Assembly: GCA_002348045.1 (NCBI GenBank)
Contig: DDYO01000135.1
Location: 4,930-19,723 of the forward strand
Reading direction: 5' to 3'
From: Anaerolineales bacterium UBA2232
GTDB taxonomy: Bacteria > Chloroflexota > Anaerolineae > UBA2200
DNA: 14,794 nt
The position numbers and the translations under genes were made by a program. Shown piece after piece: positions 6,522 to 13,357 of the stretch; position 1 is the first letter of the stretch; each line of letters opens with the position of its first letter. A model generated the notes under the pieces. The model ran no database searches and had not been told where the DNA came from. It saw only the letters and a program-made list of their open reading frames with translations.

Positions 6522-6727
6522 CTTCCGCATGCCTTTCACAGATTATCGGTACCGCGGTCATCGACGGTGGATTCCGCAGCACATTGCTGAGCCATCCCCA
6601 TCGTGCCCTGGCTCGGTTCAAGCTGGATGCCAAGGAATTGGCTGACATTGCCTCGATTCGCGCCACCACGCTGGAGCAGTTTGCCGAGCAGCTGATTGTT
6701 TGGATGAACGATCACTGCGTTGATTAG
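6518..6727 (+). CDS. NHLP-clan (nitrile-hydratase-leader-like) small protein, Os1348-type
   Basis: This 69-aa protein resembles the nitrile hydratase alpha/leader-peptide fold used as RiPP leaders: IIGTAVIDGGFRSTLLSHP (9-27) corresponds to the usual 'x-A-x-D-x-x-F-R-x-x-L-L-x-x-P' helix pattern, and ALARFKLDAKELADIASI (30-47) to the 'A-L-x-x-F-x-L-t-x-e-E-L' segment. It ends at DHCVD with no double-Gly cleavage site and no residues that look like a core peptide, so it fits the stand-alone Os1348-type group better than a conventional precursor. It has an excellent Shine-Dalgarno (GGAGGTG, 6504-6510) inside the end of the DUF5317 gene and overlaps it by 4 nt, suggesting higher expression than its upstream neighbour. 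No RiPP modification enzyme is present in the window. The NHLP assignment is by pattern recognition only. Confidence 0.7.
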   Translation: MTSACLSQIIGTAVIDGGFRSTLLSHPHRALARFKLDAKELADIASIRATTLEQFAEQLIVWMNDHCVD

Positions 6728-6749
6728 GCCCTGACGCGATGAAATCGAG

Positions 6750-7208
6750 ATGAGCGCTTGCATCGTGGAAGAGTCGCGCCAGCGGATATTGCTGGTGGAT
6801 GACCAGGCGGATGTAGTCGACCTGATGAGCCGTGTGCTTTCCCGGCAAGGTTACTTCTGTGACGTTGCCCCGAACGGAGATGTGGCACTCGGCAAGCTGG
6901 CGACTGCGGACTACACCCTGATCATCAGCAACCTGCGGATGCCCGTCATGGATGGCGAGGCACTCTACCAGCAGGTGTGTCTGCTGTATCCAGCCCTGCG
7001 GCGCCGGGTGATCTTTTGTACTGGCGACGCGGCAAGTCCTGATGCGGCGCGGTTCCTGGCTGAGGCGAGGGTCCCCGTGTTACTGAAGCCGTTTGAGCTG
7101 GCGACGTTGATGGAGGCAGTGCAGTCCGCAATCGGACGGGGAGTGCTCGTTCGCCGGCCAGAGGAAACGCCTACACGGCGGCAGGACACGCTCGCCATTC
7201 CCGCGTAG
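6750..7208 (+). CDS. Single-domain response regulator with Asn in place of the phospho-acceptor Asp
   Basis: The 152-aa product is a CheY-like receiver domain with a short tail and no output domain. Canonical residues are present for the acidic pair (LLVDDQ, Asp17/Asp18), the switch Thr (FCTGD, Thr91) and the conserved Lys (LLKPF, Lys113). The phospho-acceptor position, normally Asp before LRMPxMDG, is Asn61 (IISNLRMPVMDG, codon AAC at 6930-6932). By family knowledge this would block or strongly reduce aspartyl phosphorylation, so it may work as a phosphorylation-independent receiver. It starts 22 nt after the NHLP-clan gene and probably shares its transcript, although its ribosome binding site is weak. 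No histidine kinase is encoded nearby. A sequencing error at one base of the codon would be the trivial alternative. Confidence 0.9.
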   Translation: MSACIVEESRQRILLVDDQADVVDLMSRVLSRQGYFCDVAPNGDVALGKLATADYTLIISNLRMPVMDGEALYQQVCLLYPALRRRVIFCTGDAASPDAARFLAEARVPVLLKPFELATLMEAVQSAIGRGVLVRRPEETPTRRQDTLAIPA

Positions 7209-7222
7209 ATTGCCGCGCGGGA
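7199..7222. repeat. GC-rich hairpin at the convergent junction
   Basis: TCCCGCG (7199-7205) and CGCGGGA (7216-7222) form a perfect 7-bp stem around a 10-nt loop that includes the response-regulator stop codon. It sits between two convergent genes (the dinG stop is at 7280). Neither side has a T-run, so it is not a standard intrinsic terminator, but it could slow polymerase or stabilise the 3' end. The rest of the 71-nt gap shows only a second, imperfect hairpin at about 7243-7263. Confidence 0.3.
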
Positions 7223-7279
7223 CAGTCTGACACCGCCGTTACCAACCAGCCCAGATGGCGGGTTGAGCAGTGGCGACCA

Positions 7280-10150
7280 TCACGACAACGTCGTTTTCTC
7301 GCCCTGCGTCTGCCGTATCCACGCGGCAGCCGCCGCTGGCAGTTGGCCCAAAGGACCACGGCGGATGGTACACTCTGGCAAGGAATCCAGGAACGCGCTG
7401 CCGTAGCTCTTGCTCAGGATTCGTTTGTCAAGGACCACAACAACGCCCCGGTCGCTACAACTTCGGATCAAGCGGCCAAACCCCTGGCGAAACCGCAGAA
7501 CGGCCTCAGGCACAGCATACTGCCCAAATGGATCATCAAAGGTCCGGCTGCGCGCGGCGAATACGGGATCGGTGGGCACGGCAAAGGGAAGCCTGGCGAT
7601 TACCAGGCAACTCAGCGCCGAGCCAACCACGTCGATGCCCTCCCAGAAGCTTCGTGTACCCAGCAGCACGGACTTTGGTGTGTTGCGAAAGTTCTCCAGC
7701 AATTGCCGCCGCGAGCCGTCCAGTCCTTGACCATAGGTGATGATCCCGGCGTCTTCAAGTGGACGGGAGATCGTACGATAGGTGCTTTGCAGCTGACTGT
7801 GCGAAGTGAAAAGCAGGAGCGAGCGTCCCCCGGTCGCCAGGCACAGTTCGGTGATGGCGCGGCCCACGATGCTTTGGTAGTTGGGCTGGGAAGGCTCAGG
7901 GATGTCGGTAGGCAGGTAGAGCAGCGTCGAGTTCACATAGTCAAAGGGTGAGCCTACGACGAGTTCCGAGGCGTCGGGTAGTCCAATCCGTTCTCGGATG
8001 TAGTTAAAGTTGCCTTCCGTGCGCAACGTGGCCGAGGTGAGCACGATGGTCTCCATGTTGGCAAACAGGTTCTTGACCAGCAGCTCGCCCACCTCTAGAG
8101 GAGCATAGTTCAAAGTGACCCCGCCATTGTTCAAAGAGACACTGAACCAATAGATCCCCCGTGAATTCGGCTCGATGACAATGCTCTGTAGGTGATGACG
8201 CCACTGGCGCACGTGGTCCAGACGGGCAATCACCTCCTGCAACAAGTTGTCATAGTCGAGGATTTGCTCGTCCTCGACCTGAGTCAGTCCTTGCTGCAGG
8301 CCTGCCAGTCCTTGTTCGATACGCAGCAGGGCTGCGTCCAGGTTGTCGGCACACACTTCGACATCTGACCAGCTCGGCTGACTCCTTACGCCGTAAGTGA
8401 GCTCAATCTGCCGGTCATACTGGGGACTTCCGCGGCGCGGTTCGTTCTCCATCTGTTCGCCAACGCTCACCTGCAGCGCCTCAAAGAACTCTGCCGATGC
8501 GCCTTCAGCACGCTGCACCTCACTCTGGAGCTGTTGCAGGAATTGGGCCAAGTCCTTCTGGGTTGCCAGGTCCACTGTGCTTCCACGGAAATGGCCCAGA
8601 ATGCCTGCCAGGAACCCTCGGGGCTGCCCCGCTTCGGAGGGCTGATAGAGTCCCGATAACAGACCGTGGAGCTGATTTCGGCTGATGGAAAAGCCCAGTT
8701 GCTCCGTGGCGCGCGCCTCCAGGTGGTGTGCCTCGTCCACAATCAGATGGCGGTACTCCGGCAAGATACGATTGGCAACCAGCATATCGGACAGCAGCAA
8801 CGCATGGTTGATGATGATGAGGTGGGCGGATTCGGCGTTGTGCCTGGCGTGGTAGAAAAAACAGCGTCCCTTGCGGAGGTGTGGGCAACGATCCCCCAGA
8901 CAGGTCTCTTGTTCTGCCTGCACCCGGGTCCAGACAGCGAACTCTAGCTCTCGCAATGCAAGCTCGCTGTTGTCTCCGGTAGGCGTCTCAGGCAGCCATG
9001 CCAGTATCTTGGCCAGAACCTGAGCCTCGTTGGCGTCCAACGACTCTGCTTTCCGCATTTGGGCGAGCCGTCTCAAACAGAGATAGTTGCCTCTCCCCTT
9101 GAGCACAGCGGCCTGGAAAGGGAAAGGCAGCAGAGCCCTCAGGTCCGGGATGTCCTTGTTGTAGAGCTGGTCCTGCAAGTTGATAGTGTTGGTGGAAATC
9201 ACCACGGGTCGGCTGTTCTTGACGGCATAATGTATAGCCGGCAAGAGGTAGGCCAACGACTTGCCGGTACCCGTGCCTGCCTCGATGATCAACTGATACC
9301 CTTCGTTAAAGGCTTCGGTGGCTGACTCCAGCATGGTGATCTGCTGGGGACGGTGCTCATAGCCTGGGAAGCCATCGGCGATCAAACCACCGGGCAGGAG
9401 CATCGATGTGAGGGCAGCCGCGTCCACAACCTGCCTGGTCTCTGCAGGGCGGAGTGGTTCCGGGCGATCCCTGCGATCCAAGACGAGACCGAGGGCGTCG
9501 CCGTCAAGGCTGCCCTTGGAGAGGAGTTGCTCGCGCATCGTACTGCCAAAGGCCACTTGAGCGCGTTCCCGCTCCAGGTCGACAAAGAACTGACCCAGAG
9601 GCCATCGGCTGTGGGCAGCCATGCGGTTGATCTCCTGCAATACCCGCAGGTCCATCTCCTGTCCACGCTCGAACAGTGCCAGGAAGAGGTCTTTGACCGC
9701 AATGGCATCGGCAAGGGCACGATGATGCTCAGTCAACTGTATGCCCAGGAGTTGCGTCAAGACGTCCAGGCTGTAGCGTGGGGCCTTGGGAAGGAGGATG
9801 CTGGCCAGAGCAAACGTGTCCAGGCTGGGGTTGTCCATGAGGACGTTGTGACGCCGCAAAAATGCCAGGTCGAAGGGGATATTGTGACCGACGACGGGAT
9901 GTCCTTGAGCAAAACGGGACAGAGGGCTCAGCACTGCTGGCAAAGGTGGAGCGCCTTGAAGATCCTCGGGTGTGATGCCGGTCAGTTGCTGAATCTTGTA
10001 TGGCAAGGGGCGTTTGGGATTGACGAGGGATGACCAGGTGTCAAGAACCTCTCCGTCCCGAAACTTGACTGCTGCGATCTCGATAATCGAGTCGCGCTCG
10101 CTGTCGAGACCTGTGGTCTCGGTGTCCAGCGCGATGTACGTGCGTCCCAT
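7280..10150 (-). CDS. dinG: DnaQ-type 3'-5' exonuclease fused to DinG-family helicase
   Basis: This 956-aa fusion has an N-terminal DEDDh exonuclease (about 1-165): LDTETTGL with Asp9/Glu11, VVGHNIPFDLAFL with Asp94, and HRALADA with His143/Asp148, all intact. The superfamily 2 XPD/DinG-type helicase follows: Walker A AGTGTGKS (291-298), DEAH (472-475), LTSATL (704-709), WEGID (836-840) and QGFGRLIRS (889-897). Cys358, Cys417, Cys422 and Cys430 lie in the XPD-like arrangement that ligates a 4Fe-4S cluster in E. coli DinG. The family unwinds 5'-tailed DNA, D-loops and R-loops in repair. The presence of both halves suggests unwinding paired with end processing. The ATG is preceded by GGGAG (10155-10159). 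It is 44 nt downstream of rsmE on the same strand, so it is probably the last gene of the dnaJ-prmA-rsmE unit. The symbol is used in the family sense. Confidence 0.93.
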   Translation of the reverse strand: MGRTYIALDTETTGLDSERDSIIEIAAVKFRDGEVLDTWSSLVNPKRPLPYKIQQLTGITPEDLQGAPPLPAVLSPLSRFAQGHPVVGHNIPFDLAFLRRHNVLMDNPSLDTFALASILLPKAPRYSLDVLTQLLGIQLTEHHRALADAIAVKDLFLALFERGQEMDLRVLQEINRMAAHSRWPLGQFFVDLERERAQVAFGSTMREQLLSKGSLDGDALGLVLDRRDRPEPLRPAETRQVVDAAALTSMLLPGGLIADGFPGYEHRPQQITMLESATEAFNEGYQLIIEAGTGTGKSLAYLLPAIHYAVKNSRPVVISTNTINLQDQLYNKDIPDLRALLPFPFQAAVLKGRGNYLCLRRLAQMRKAESLDANEAQVLAKILAWLPETPTGDNSELALRELEFAVWTRVQAEQETCLGDRCPHLRKGRCFFYHARHNAESAHLIIINHALLLSDMLVANRILPEYRHLIVDEAHHLEARATEQLGFSISRNQLHGLLSGLYQPSEAGQPRGFLAGILGHFRGSTVDLATQKDLAQFLQQLQSEVQRAEGASAEFFEALQVSVGEQMENEPRRGSPQYDRQIELTYGVRSQPSWSDVEVCADNLDAALLRIEQGLAGLQQGLTQVEDEQILDYDNLLQEVIARLDHVRQWRHHLQSIVIEPNSRGIYWFSVSLNNGGVTLNYAPLEVGELLVKNLFANMETIVLTSATLRTEGNFNYIRERIGLPDASELVVGSPFDYVNSTLLYLPTDIPEPSQPNYQSIVGRAITELCLATGGRSLLLFTSHSQLQSTYRTISRPLEDAGIITYGQGLDGSRRQLLENFRNTPKSVLLGTRSFWEGIDVVGSALSCLVIARLPFAVPTDPVFAARSRTFDDPFGQYAVPEAVLRFRQGFGRLIRSCSDRGVVVVLDKRILSKSYGSAFLDSLPECTIRRGPLGQLPAAAAAWIRQTQGEKTTLS

Positions 10151-10194
10151 GTGACTCCCGTCTAGGCCCCGATACGGCAGGACCGGTCTGACAG

Positions 10195-10974
10195 CTACGT
10201 GTCTTCGAGGTGATAGAGGACGGTGGTCAGCGCTACCACGGCCGCGGTTTCTGCGCGGAGGATCCGTGGTCCCAAGCTAACTGGTGCCAGCCCATAACGA
10301 CGAGCCTGGTCAGCTTCGGGGCCGGTGAAACCACCTTCGGGCCCAATGAAGATGCTGATGGAGAACGGTCGTCGGAGGGGAACCCGGCGCCCTTGCACTG
10401 CAGGGCCGGCCTCACATGAAGCTGTAAGCATGGCCCGCAAGGTCACCAGTTTTTCGTCCTCCCACGGAAGGAGAGCCAGGTCCGCACGTCGAGCCCGCTC
10501 GCAGGCTTGGGGGAACAAAAGTGCTGGATGCAGGCGTGGTAGGCGGCCTCGGTGCGACTGTTCTGCCGCTTCGCGCACGATCCGCTCCCACCGCTCGATC
10601 CTCGGCCTGCCGACCTCGTCCACGTTGGCTATCACGCACCGGTCGGTCACGAGGGGCACGAATTCCACGGCGCCAACCTCGGTGCCCTTCTGCAGCACCC
10701 ACTCGAATCGATCGCCTTTGAGAACGCTTTGGTAGAGGGTGACCTTTGCCCGTGGCTCGGTCTGTACTAACGACTTTTGAACAATCTGGCCGTTGGCCAC
10801 TTCGACATCTACCGATGTCAGCCGTACGTGGTACTCCCAGCCAGAGTTGTCGAGGACGATGATCTCATCCCCACCGCGCAGGCGCAGTACATTCCTGATC
10901 TGATGCACCACTGGTCCGACCAGGCTCACAGTGCTGCCCTGAATGCAGTTTGGTGGAACAAAGAAGCGCTGCAT
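10195..10974 (-). CDS. rsmE: 16S rRNA (uracil-1498-N3)-methyltransferase
   Basis: RsmE methylates N3 of U1498 in helix 44 of 16S rRNA using S-adenosylmethionine. The 259-aa protein begins with the typical MQRFFVPP and a PUA-like RNA-binding domain (about 1-70, including HQIRNVLRLRGGDEI). It ends in a SPOUT knotted methyltransferase domain with IFIGPEGGFTGPE (208-220) and LGPRILRAETAAV (234-246), the cofactor-binding knot signature. The segment KGDRFEWVLQKGTEVGA (86-102) is also characteristic. Length matches the family (about 240-260). The ATG has a GGAG six nucleotides upstream. It follows prmA by 45 nt, a pairing seen in many bacteria after dnaJ. Confidence 0.95.
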   Translation of the reverse strand: MQRFFVPPNCIQGSTVSLVGPVVHQIRNVLRLRGGDEIIVLDNSGWEYHVRLTSVDVEVANGQIVQKSLVQTEPRAKVTLYQSVLKGDRFEWVLQKGTEVGAVEFVPLVTDRCVIANVDEVGRPRIERWERIVREAAEQSHRGRLPRLHPALLFPQACERARRADLALLPWEDEKLVTLRAMLTASCEAGPAVQGRRVPLRRPFSISIFIGPEGGFTGPEADQARRYGLAPVSLGPRILRAETAAVVALTTVLYHLEDT

Positions 10975-11019
10975 GGCTACTCCGACTGGTTCTGCTGTCT
11001 TATCGTTGGTCGCAGCACA

Positions 11020-11982
11020 CTAGTGCCTTTTCCCGCCGACGAGGGCCAGCCAATCCGCCTGCTGTAGCCGTTCAACAACCACCAGCCCGGCGGCATCTAA
11101 AGCCTGCTGCACCAGGTGCTCGCGGGGTAGGATAATTCCTGCCACGATAAAGGTTCCAGAGGGCGCCAGGCAGGCGGCCAACGCCGGCGCGCACTCGGCG
11201 ATTACCTCGGCAAGGATGTTCATCAGAACTGTGGCAAAGGCCCCGTTCCAATCGCCTGTGCGATTGAAAACCTCTGGAATGTCGCTTTGCCGAGCCTGTA
11301 TCCCGACGGGAGTGAGACTGGCGCGATGGACGCGCACAGCATGGTCAACATGGTTGCGCCGCACGTTATCCCGGGCAACTCCTATGGCCAAGTCGTCAAT
11401 CTCCAACGCCTGTATCGGCCTACCGCCCATTTTTGCGGCAACAATGGACAGAATGCCTGATCCGGTCCCCACGTCCAAAACCGGCGCATCGACGATCAGG
11501 TGGCGTTCCATGGCTTCCAACATGAGCCGGGTAGAGGGATGCAGACCCGTGCCAAACGCCATGCCCGGATCCAGCTCTACGACAATATGCCCGGGCTGTG
11601 CGGCAAAGTCCAGCCAGGACGGTTTCACCGCGATGCGTTCGCCGATGTGCTGAACGGTGTACCCAGCCTTCCAAGCGTCCTGCCAATCCGCTTGCTGCAA
11701 GGTGCGTATCTGCGGCTCGGAAAACGGGTGAATGCGAGCGAGGTGCCAAAGGGCAATCTCTACAGTGCGCAATTGATCCGCTCGGTCGCCCGGCAGGAAA
11801 GCCTTGACACGGACGGCGGGCGACTGAGATGGATCGGTAGGCCAGACTTCTTCAACAACTGCGCCGCCAATGCCATACTGGCCCAGCACAGCGCTAATGG
11901 CTTCTGCAGCCTCCCCGTCGGTCTCCACGCTGATTTCAACGAGGTCGGCCCTTCGGGAAGTCGTATCGTTCTGCTTGTCCAA
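11020..11982 (-). CDS. prmA: Ribosomal protein L11 methyltransferase
   Basis: PrmA trimethylates lysines and the N terminus of ribosomal protein L11 using S-adenosylmethionine. The 320-aa product has an N-terminal substrate-recognition region (about 1-115) with the typical QADWQDAWK (97-105), followed by a Rossmann methyltransferase domain: DPGMAFGTGLHPSTRL (138-153, a PrmA hallmark), motif I DVGTGSG (170-176), acidic Glu194 in ALEID, and NIL at 255-257 in the position of the family's motif IV. The frame stays open upstream into dnaJ, but the start is placed at TTG 11982 because GGAGGGG (11988-11994) sits 5 nt before it, and the region upstream overlaps the dnaJ C terminus and has no PrmA similarity. 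It lies 70 nt after dnaJ and 45 nt before rsmE. Confidence 0.93.
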   Translation of the reverse strand: MDKQNDTTSRRADLVEISVETDGEAAEAISAVLGQYGIGGAVVEEVWPTDPSQSPAVRVKAFLPGDRADQLRTVEIALWHLARIHPFSEPQIRTLQQADWQDAWKAGYTVQHIGERIAVKPSWLDFAAQPGHIVVELDPGMAFGTGLHPSTRLMLEAMERHLIVDAPVLDVGTGSGILSIVAAKMGGRPIQALEIDDLAIGVARDNVRRNHVDHAVRVHRASLTPVGIQARQSDIPEVFNRTGDWNGAFATVLMNILAEVIAECAPALAACLAPSGTFIVAGIILPREHLVQQALDAAGLVVVERLQQADWLALVGGKRH

Positions 11983-11987
11983 ACGAT

Positions 11988-11994
11988 CCCCTCC
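11988..11994 (-). promoter_or_regulatory. Shine-Dalgarno that fixes the TTG start of prmA
   Basis: On the minus strand GGAGGGG is followed by a 5-nt spacer and TTG. It is the only strong ribosome binding site in the dnaJ-prmA gap, and the resulting N terminus (MDKQNDTTSRRADLVEISVE) fits the family's first beta strand. An ATG-initiated extension to 12186 would overlap the dnaJ coding end by 134 nt. Confidence 0.7.
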
Positions 11995-12052
11995 ACGTCC
12001 GCCACCGAGAACCGCTTCCCGGTCACGATCGCTTCGCCTGCCCGACGGTGCA

Positions 12053-13165
12053 CTACAAGCCAAGAGCTTCCTTGAGTCTATCCAGCAGGCCACGTTCTCC
12101 CTGTGGAACAGCTTCCCTGCCGAGTGTCTTGGAGAGCTCCTGCAGCAGTTTCTTCTGTTCGGCATTGAGGTTGGTCGGAGTCGCAACCAGGACAGTTACT
12201 ACCTGGTCCCCCCGGCCACTGTTGCGCAAGCGGGGTACCCCGTGTCCCTTCATGACAAAGGTCTGTCCGGTCTGAGTACCTGCGTTGATGTTCAGCTTTG
12301 CCTCGCCATCGATGGTAGGTACGGTGAGCTCATCGCCCAACGCGGCCTGGGCGACGTTGACGTTGATGTTCAGGTAGATATTGTCGTCTTTGCGCTTGAA
12401 ATAGGCGTGAGGCTTGACGGTCAGAAAGACATAGAGGTTGCCTGGCGGTCCGCCTCGAATCCCCGCATTGCCCTCGCCGCCAAGCCGTACGCGCATTCCG
12501 TCATCGACGCCAGGTGGAATGGTCACGCTGATGGTCTTCTTCACGCGGAGGCGCTGCTGACCATGGCACTCTTGACACAGGTTAGGTATGATCTGTCCTT
12601 CGCCCTGGCAGCGCGGACAGGTGGCCACGTTTACAAAGGATCCGAATACCGAGGAGCGAACACGCCGCACCTCGCCGCTGCCCCCACACTCTGGACAGCG
12701 GCTAGGTTGAGAACCGGGCTCGGCCCCAGTACCATTGCAGGCGGTACAGGCTTGCAGGCGCTCAATGTCGAGTTGCTTCTCGGTGCCAAAGATGGCCTCT
12801 TCAAAGGTTAGAGTCAGGTTGGCACGGAGATCCTCTCCGGGCCTTGGTCCGCGATCCGCCCTGGCGCCGGCGAAGCCACCGAAGAACGTCTCGAAAATGT
12901 CGCTCAGGTCGCCAAAGCCAGAGAAACCGCCCACGTTTCCCTCGACTCCAGCGTGCCCGAAACGATCGTATGCAGCCCGCTTCTCCTGATCGCTGAGGAC
13001 CTCACAGGCTTCATTGATTTCCTTGAACTTCGCCTCGGCGTCGCCGTTCTTGTTGACGTCGGGGTGATACTGGCGGGCGAGGCGACGGTACTCCTTGCGG
13101 ATCTCCTCAACGGTGGCGTCCCTGCCAACTCCCAGGATCTCATAGTAATCGCGCTTCTGACTCAT
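12053..13165 (-). CDS. dnaJ: Chaperone DnaJ (Hsp40, type I)
   Basis: DnaJ delivers unfolded clients to DnaK and stimulates its ATPase. The 370-aa protein is a complete type I Hsp40: J domain (about 5-70) with HPD at 34-36, Gly/Phe-rich linker (about 72-105, including GFSGFGDLSDIFETFFGGF), zinc-binding domain with four Cys pairs (Cys140/143, 157/160, 183/186, 197/200), and C-terminal client-binding domains ending in a short helix. The first three zinc repeats keep CxxCxGxG. The fourth is CQECHGQQ, where the last Gly is replaced but the cysteines are intact, so zinc binding should be preserved. The gene lies 192 nt after dnaK, with a probable promoter and hairpins in the gap, and precedes prmA by 70 nt. 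The ribosome binding site is weak (GATGAGC upstream). Confidence 0.97.
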   Translation of the reverse strand: MSQKRDYYEILGVGRDATVEEIRKEYRRLARQYHPDVNKNGDAEAKFKEINEACEVLSDQEKRAAYDRFGHAGVEGNVGGFSGFGDLSDIFETFFGGFAGARADRGPRPGEDLRANLTLTFEEAIFGTEKQLDIERLQACTACNGTGAEPGSQPSRCPECGGSGEVRRVRSSVFGSFVNVATCPRCQGEGQIIPNLCQECHGQQRLRVKKTISVTIPPGVDDGMRVRLGGEGNAGIRGGPPGNLYVFLTVKPHAYFKRKDDNIYLNINVNVAQAALGDELTVPTIDGEAKLNINAGTQTGQTFVMKGHGVPRLRNSGRGDQVVTVLVATPTNLNAEQKKLLQELSKTLGREAVPQGERGLLDRLKEALGL

Positions 13166-13202
13166 GCACGTTGCTCATCGGTGATTTGCGTCATAAACTG
13201 CC

Positions 13203-13231
13203 ATTGTACTCTATCAGGTGATGCAGGACAA
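13203..13231 (-). promoter_or_regulatory. Predicted promoter of dnaJ within the dnaK-dnaJ gap
   Basis: On the minus strand TTGTCC (13226-13231) and TACAAT (13203-13208) are separated by exactly 17 nt and match the vegetative consensus at 4/6 and 5/6. Transcription would start near 13196, about 30 nt before the dnaJ ATG. This would allow dnaJ-prmA-rsmE-dinG to be expressed apart from dnaK. No CIRCE inverted repeat is visible here. Confidence 0.5.
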
Positions 13232-13287
13232 ACTCTCCGAGCGATGCCCGTCTCCGCGCCGGTCTCGAGCAAAGCCAGGCGGCAACA

Positions 13288-13333
13288 AACCGGGCTACGT
13301 CGGTAGACGTAACCCGGTTGATTGCTCTGCAAT
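13288..13333 (-). other. Two adjacent hairpins between dnaK and dnaJ
   Basis: In the minus-strand RNA, ATTGC-AGA-GCAAT (13321-13333) is followed one base later by a 14-bp stem (AACCGGGTTACGTC with GACGTAGCCCGGTT, 13288-13319) around a TACC loop. All 14 pairs form in this strand if one U.G is counted, whereas the plus-strand RNA has a C-A mismatch, so the structure belongs to the dnaK-side transcript. The following TTTGTTG is a poor T-run. A partial terminator or a 3'-end stabiliser or processing site for dnaK mRNA is likely. Confidence 0.6.
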
Positions 13334-13357
13334 GGAGCTGTGACGGTTTCTTGGCGC

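Noticed and set aside
6739..6753. Four-codon ORF (MKSR) overlapping the response-regulator ATG
   Set aside because: It is too short and has no separate ribosome binding site; most likely fortuitous.
7199..7263. Hairpins between the response regulator and dinG as bidirectional terminators
   Set aside because: Stems are present but neither strand has the T-rich run needed for an intrinsic terminator, so only a structural hairpin is reported.
9353..10033. 226-aa plus-strand open frame
   Set aside because: It is antisense to the exonuclease domain of the DinG fusion, whose catalytic motifs are intact.
11870..12811. 313-aa open frame on the plus strand
   Set aside because: It is antisense to prmA and to the zinc-binding and C-terminal domains of dnaJ, both of which have clear family signatures on the opposite strand.
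13166..13357. CIRCE/HrcA operator in the dnaK-dnaJ gap
   Set aside because: No TTAGCACTC-N9-GAGTGCTAA-like inverted repeat is present; the only repeats are the two hairpins described. A CIRCE element, if any, would lie upstream of the operon beyond the right edge.
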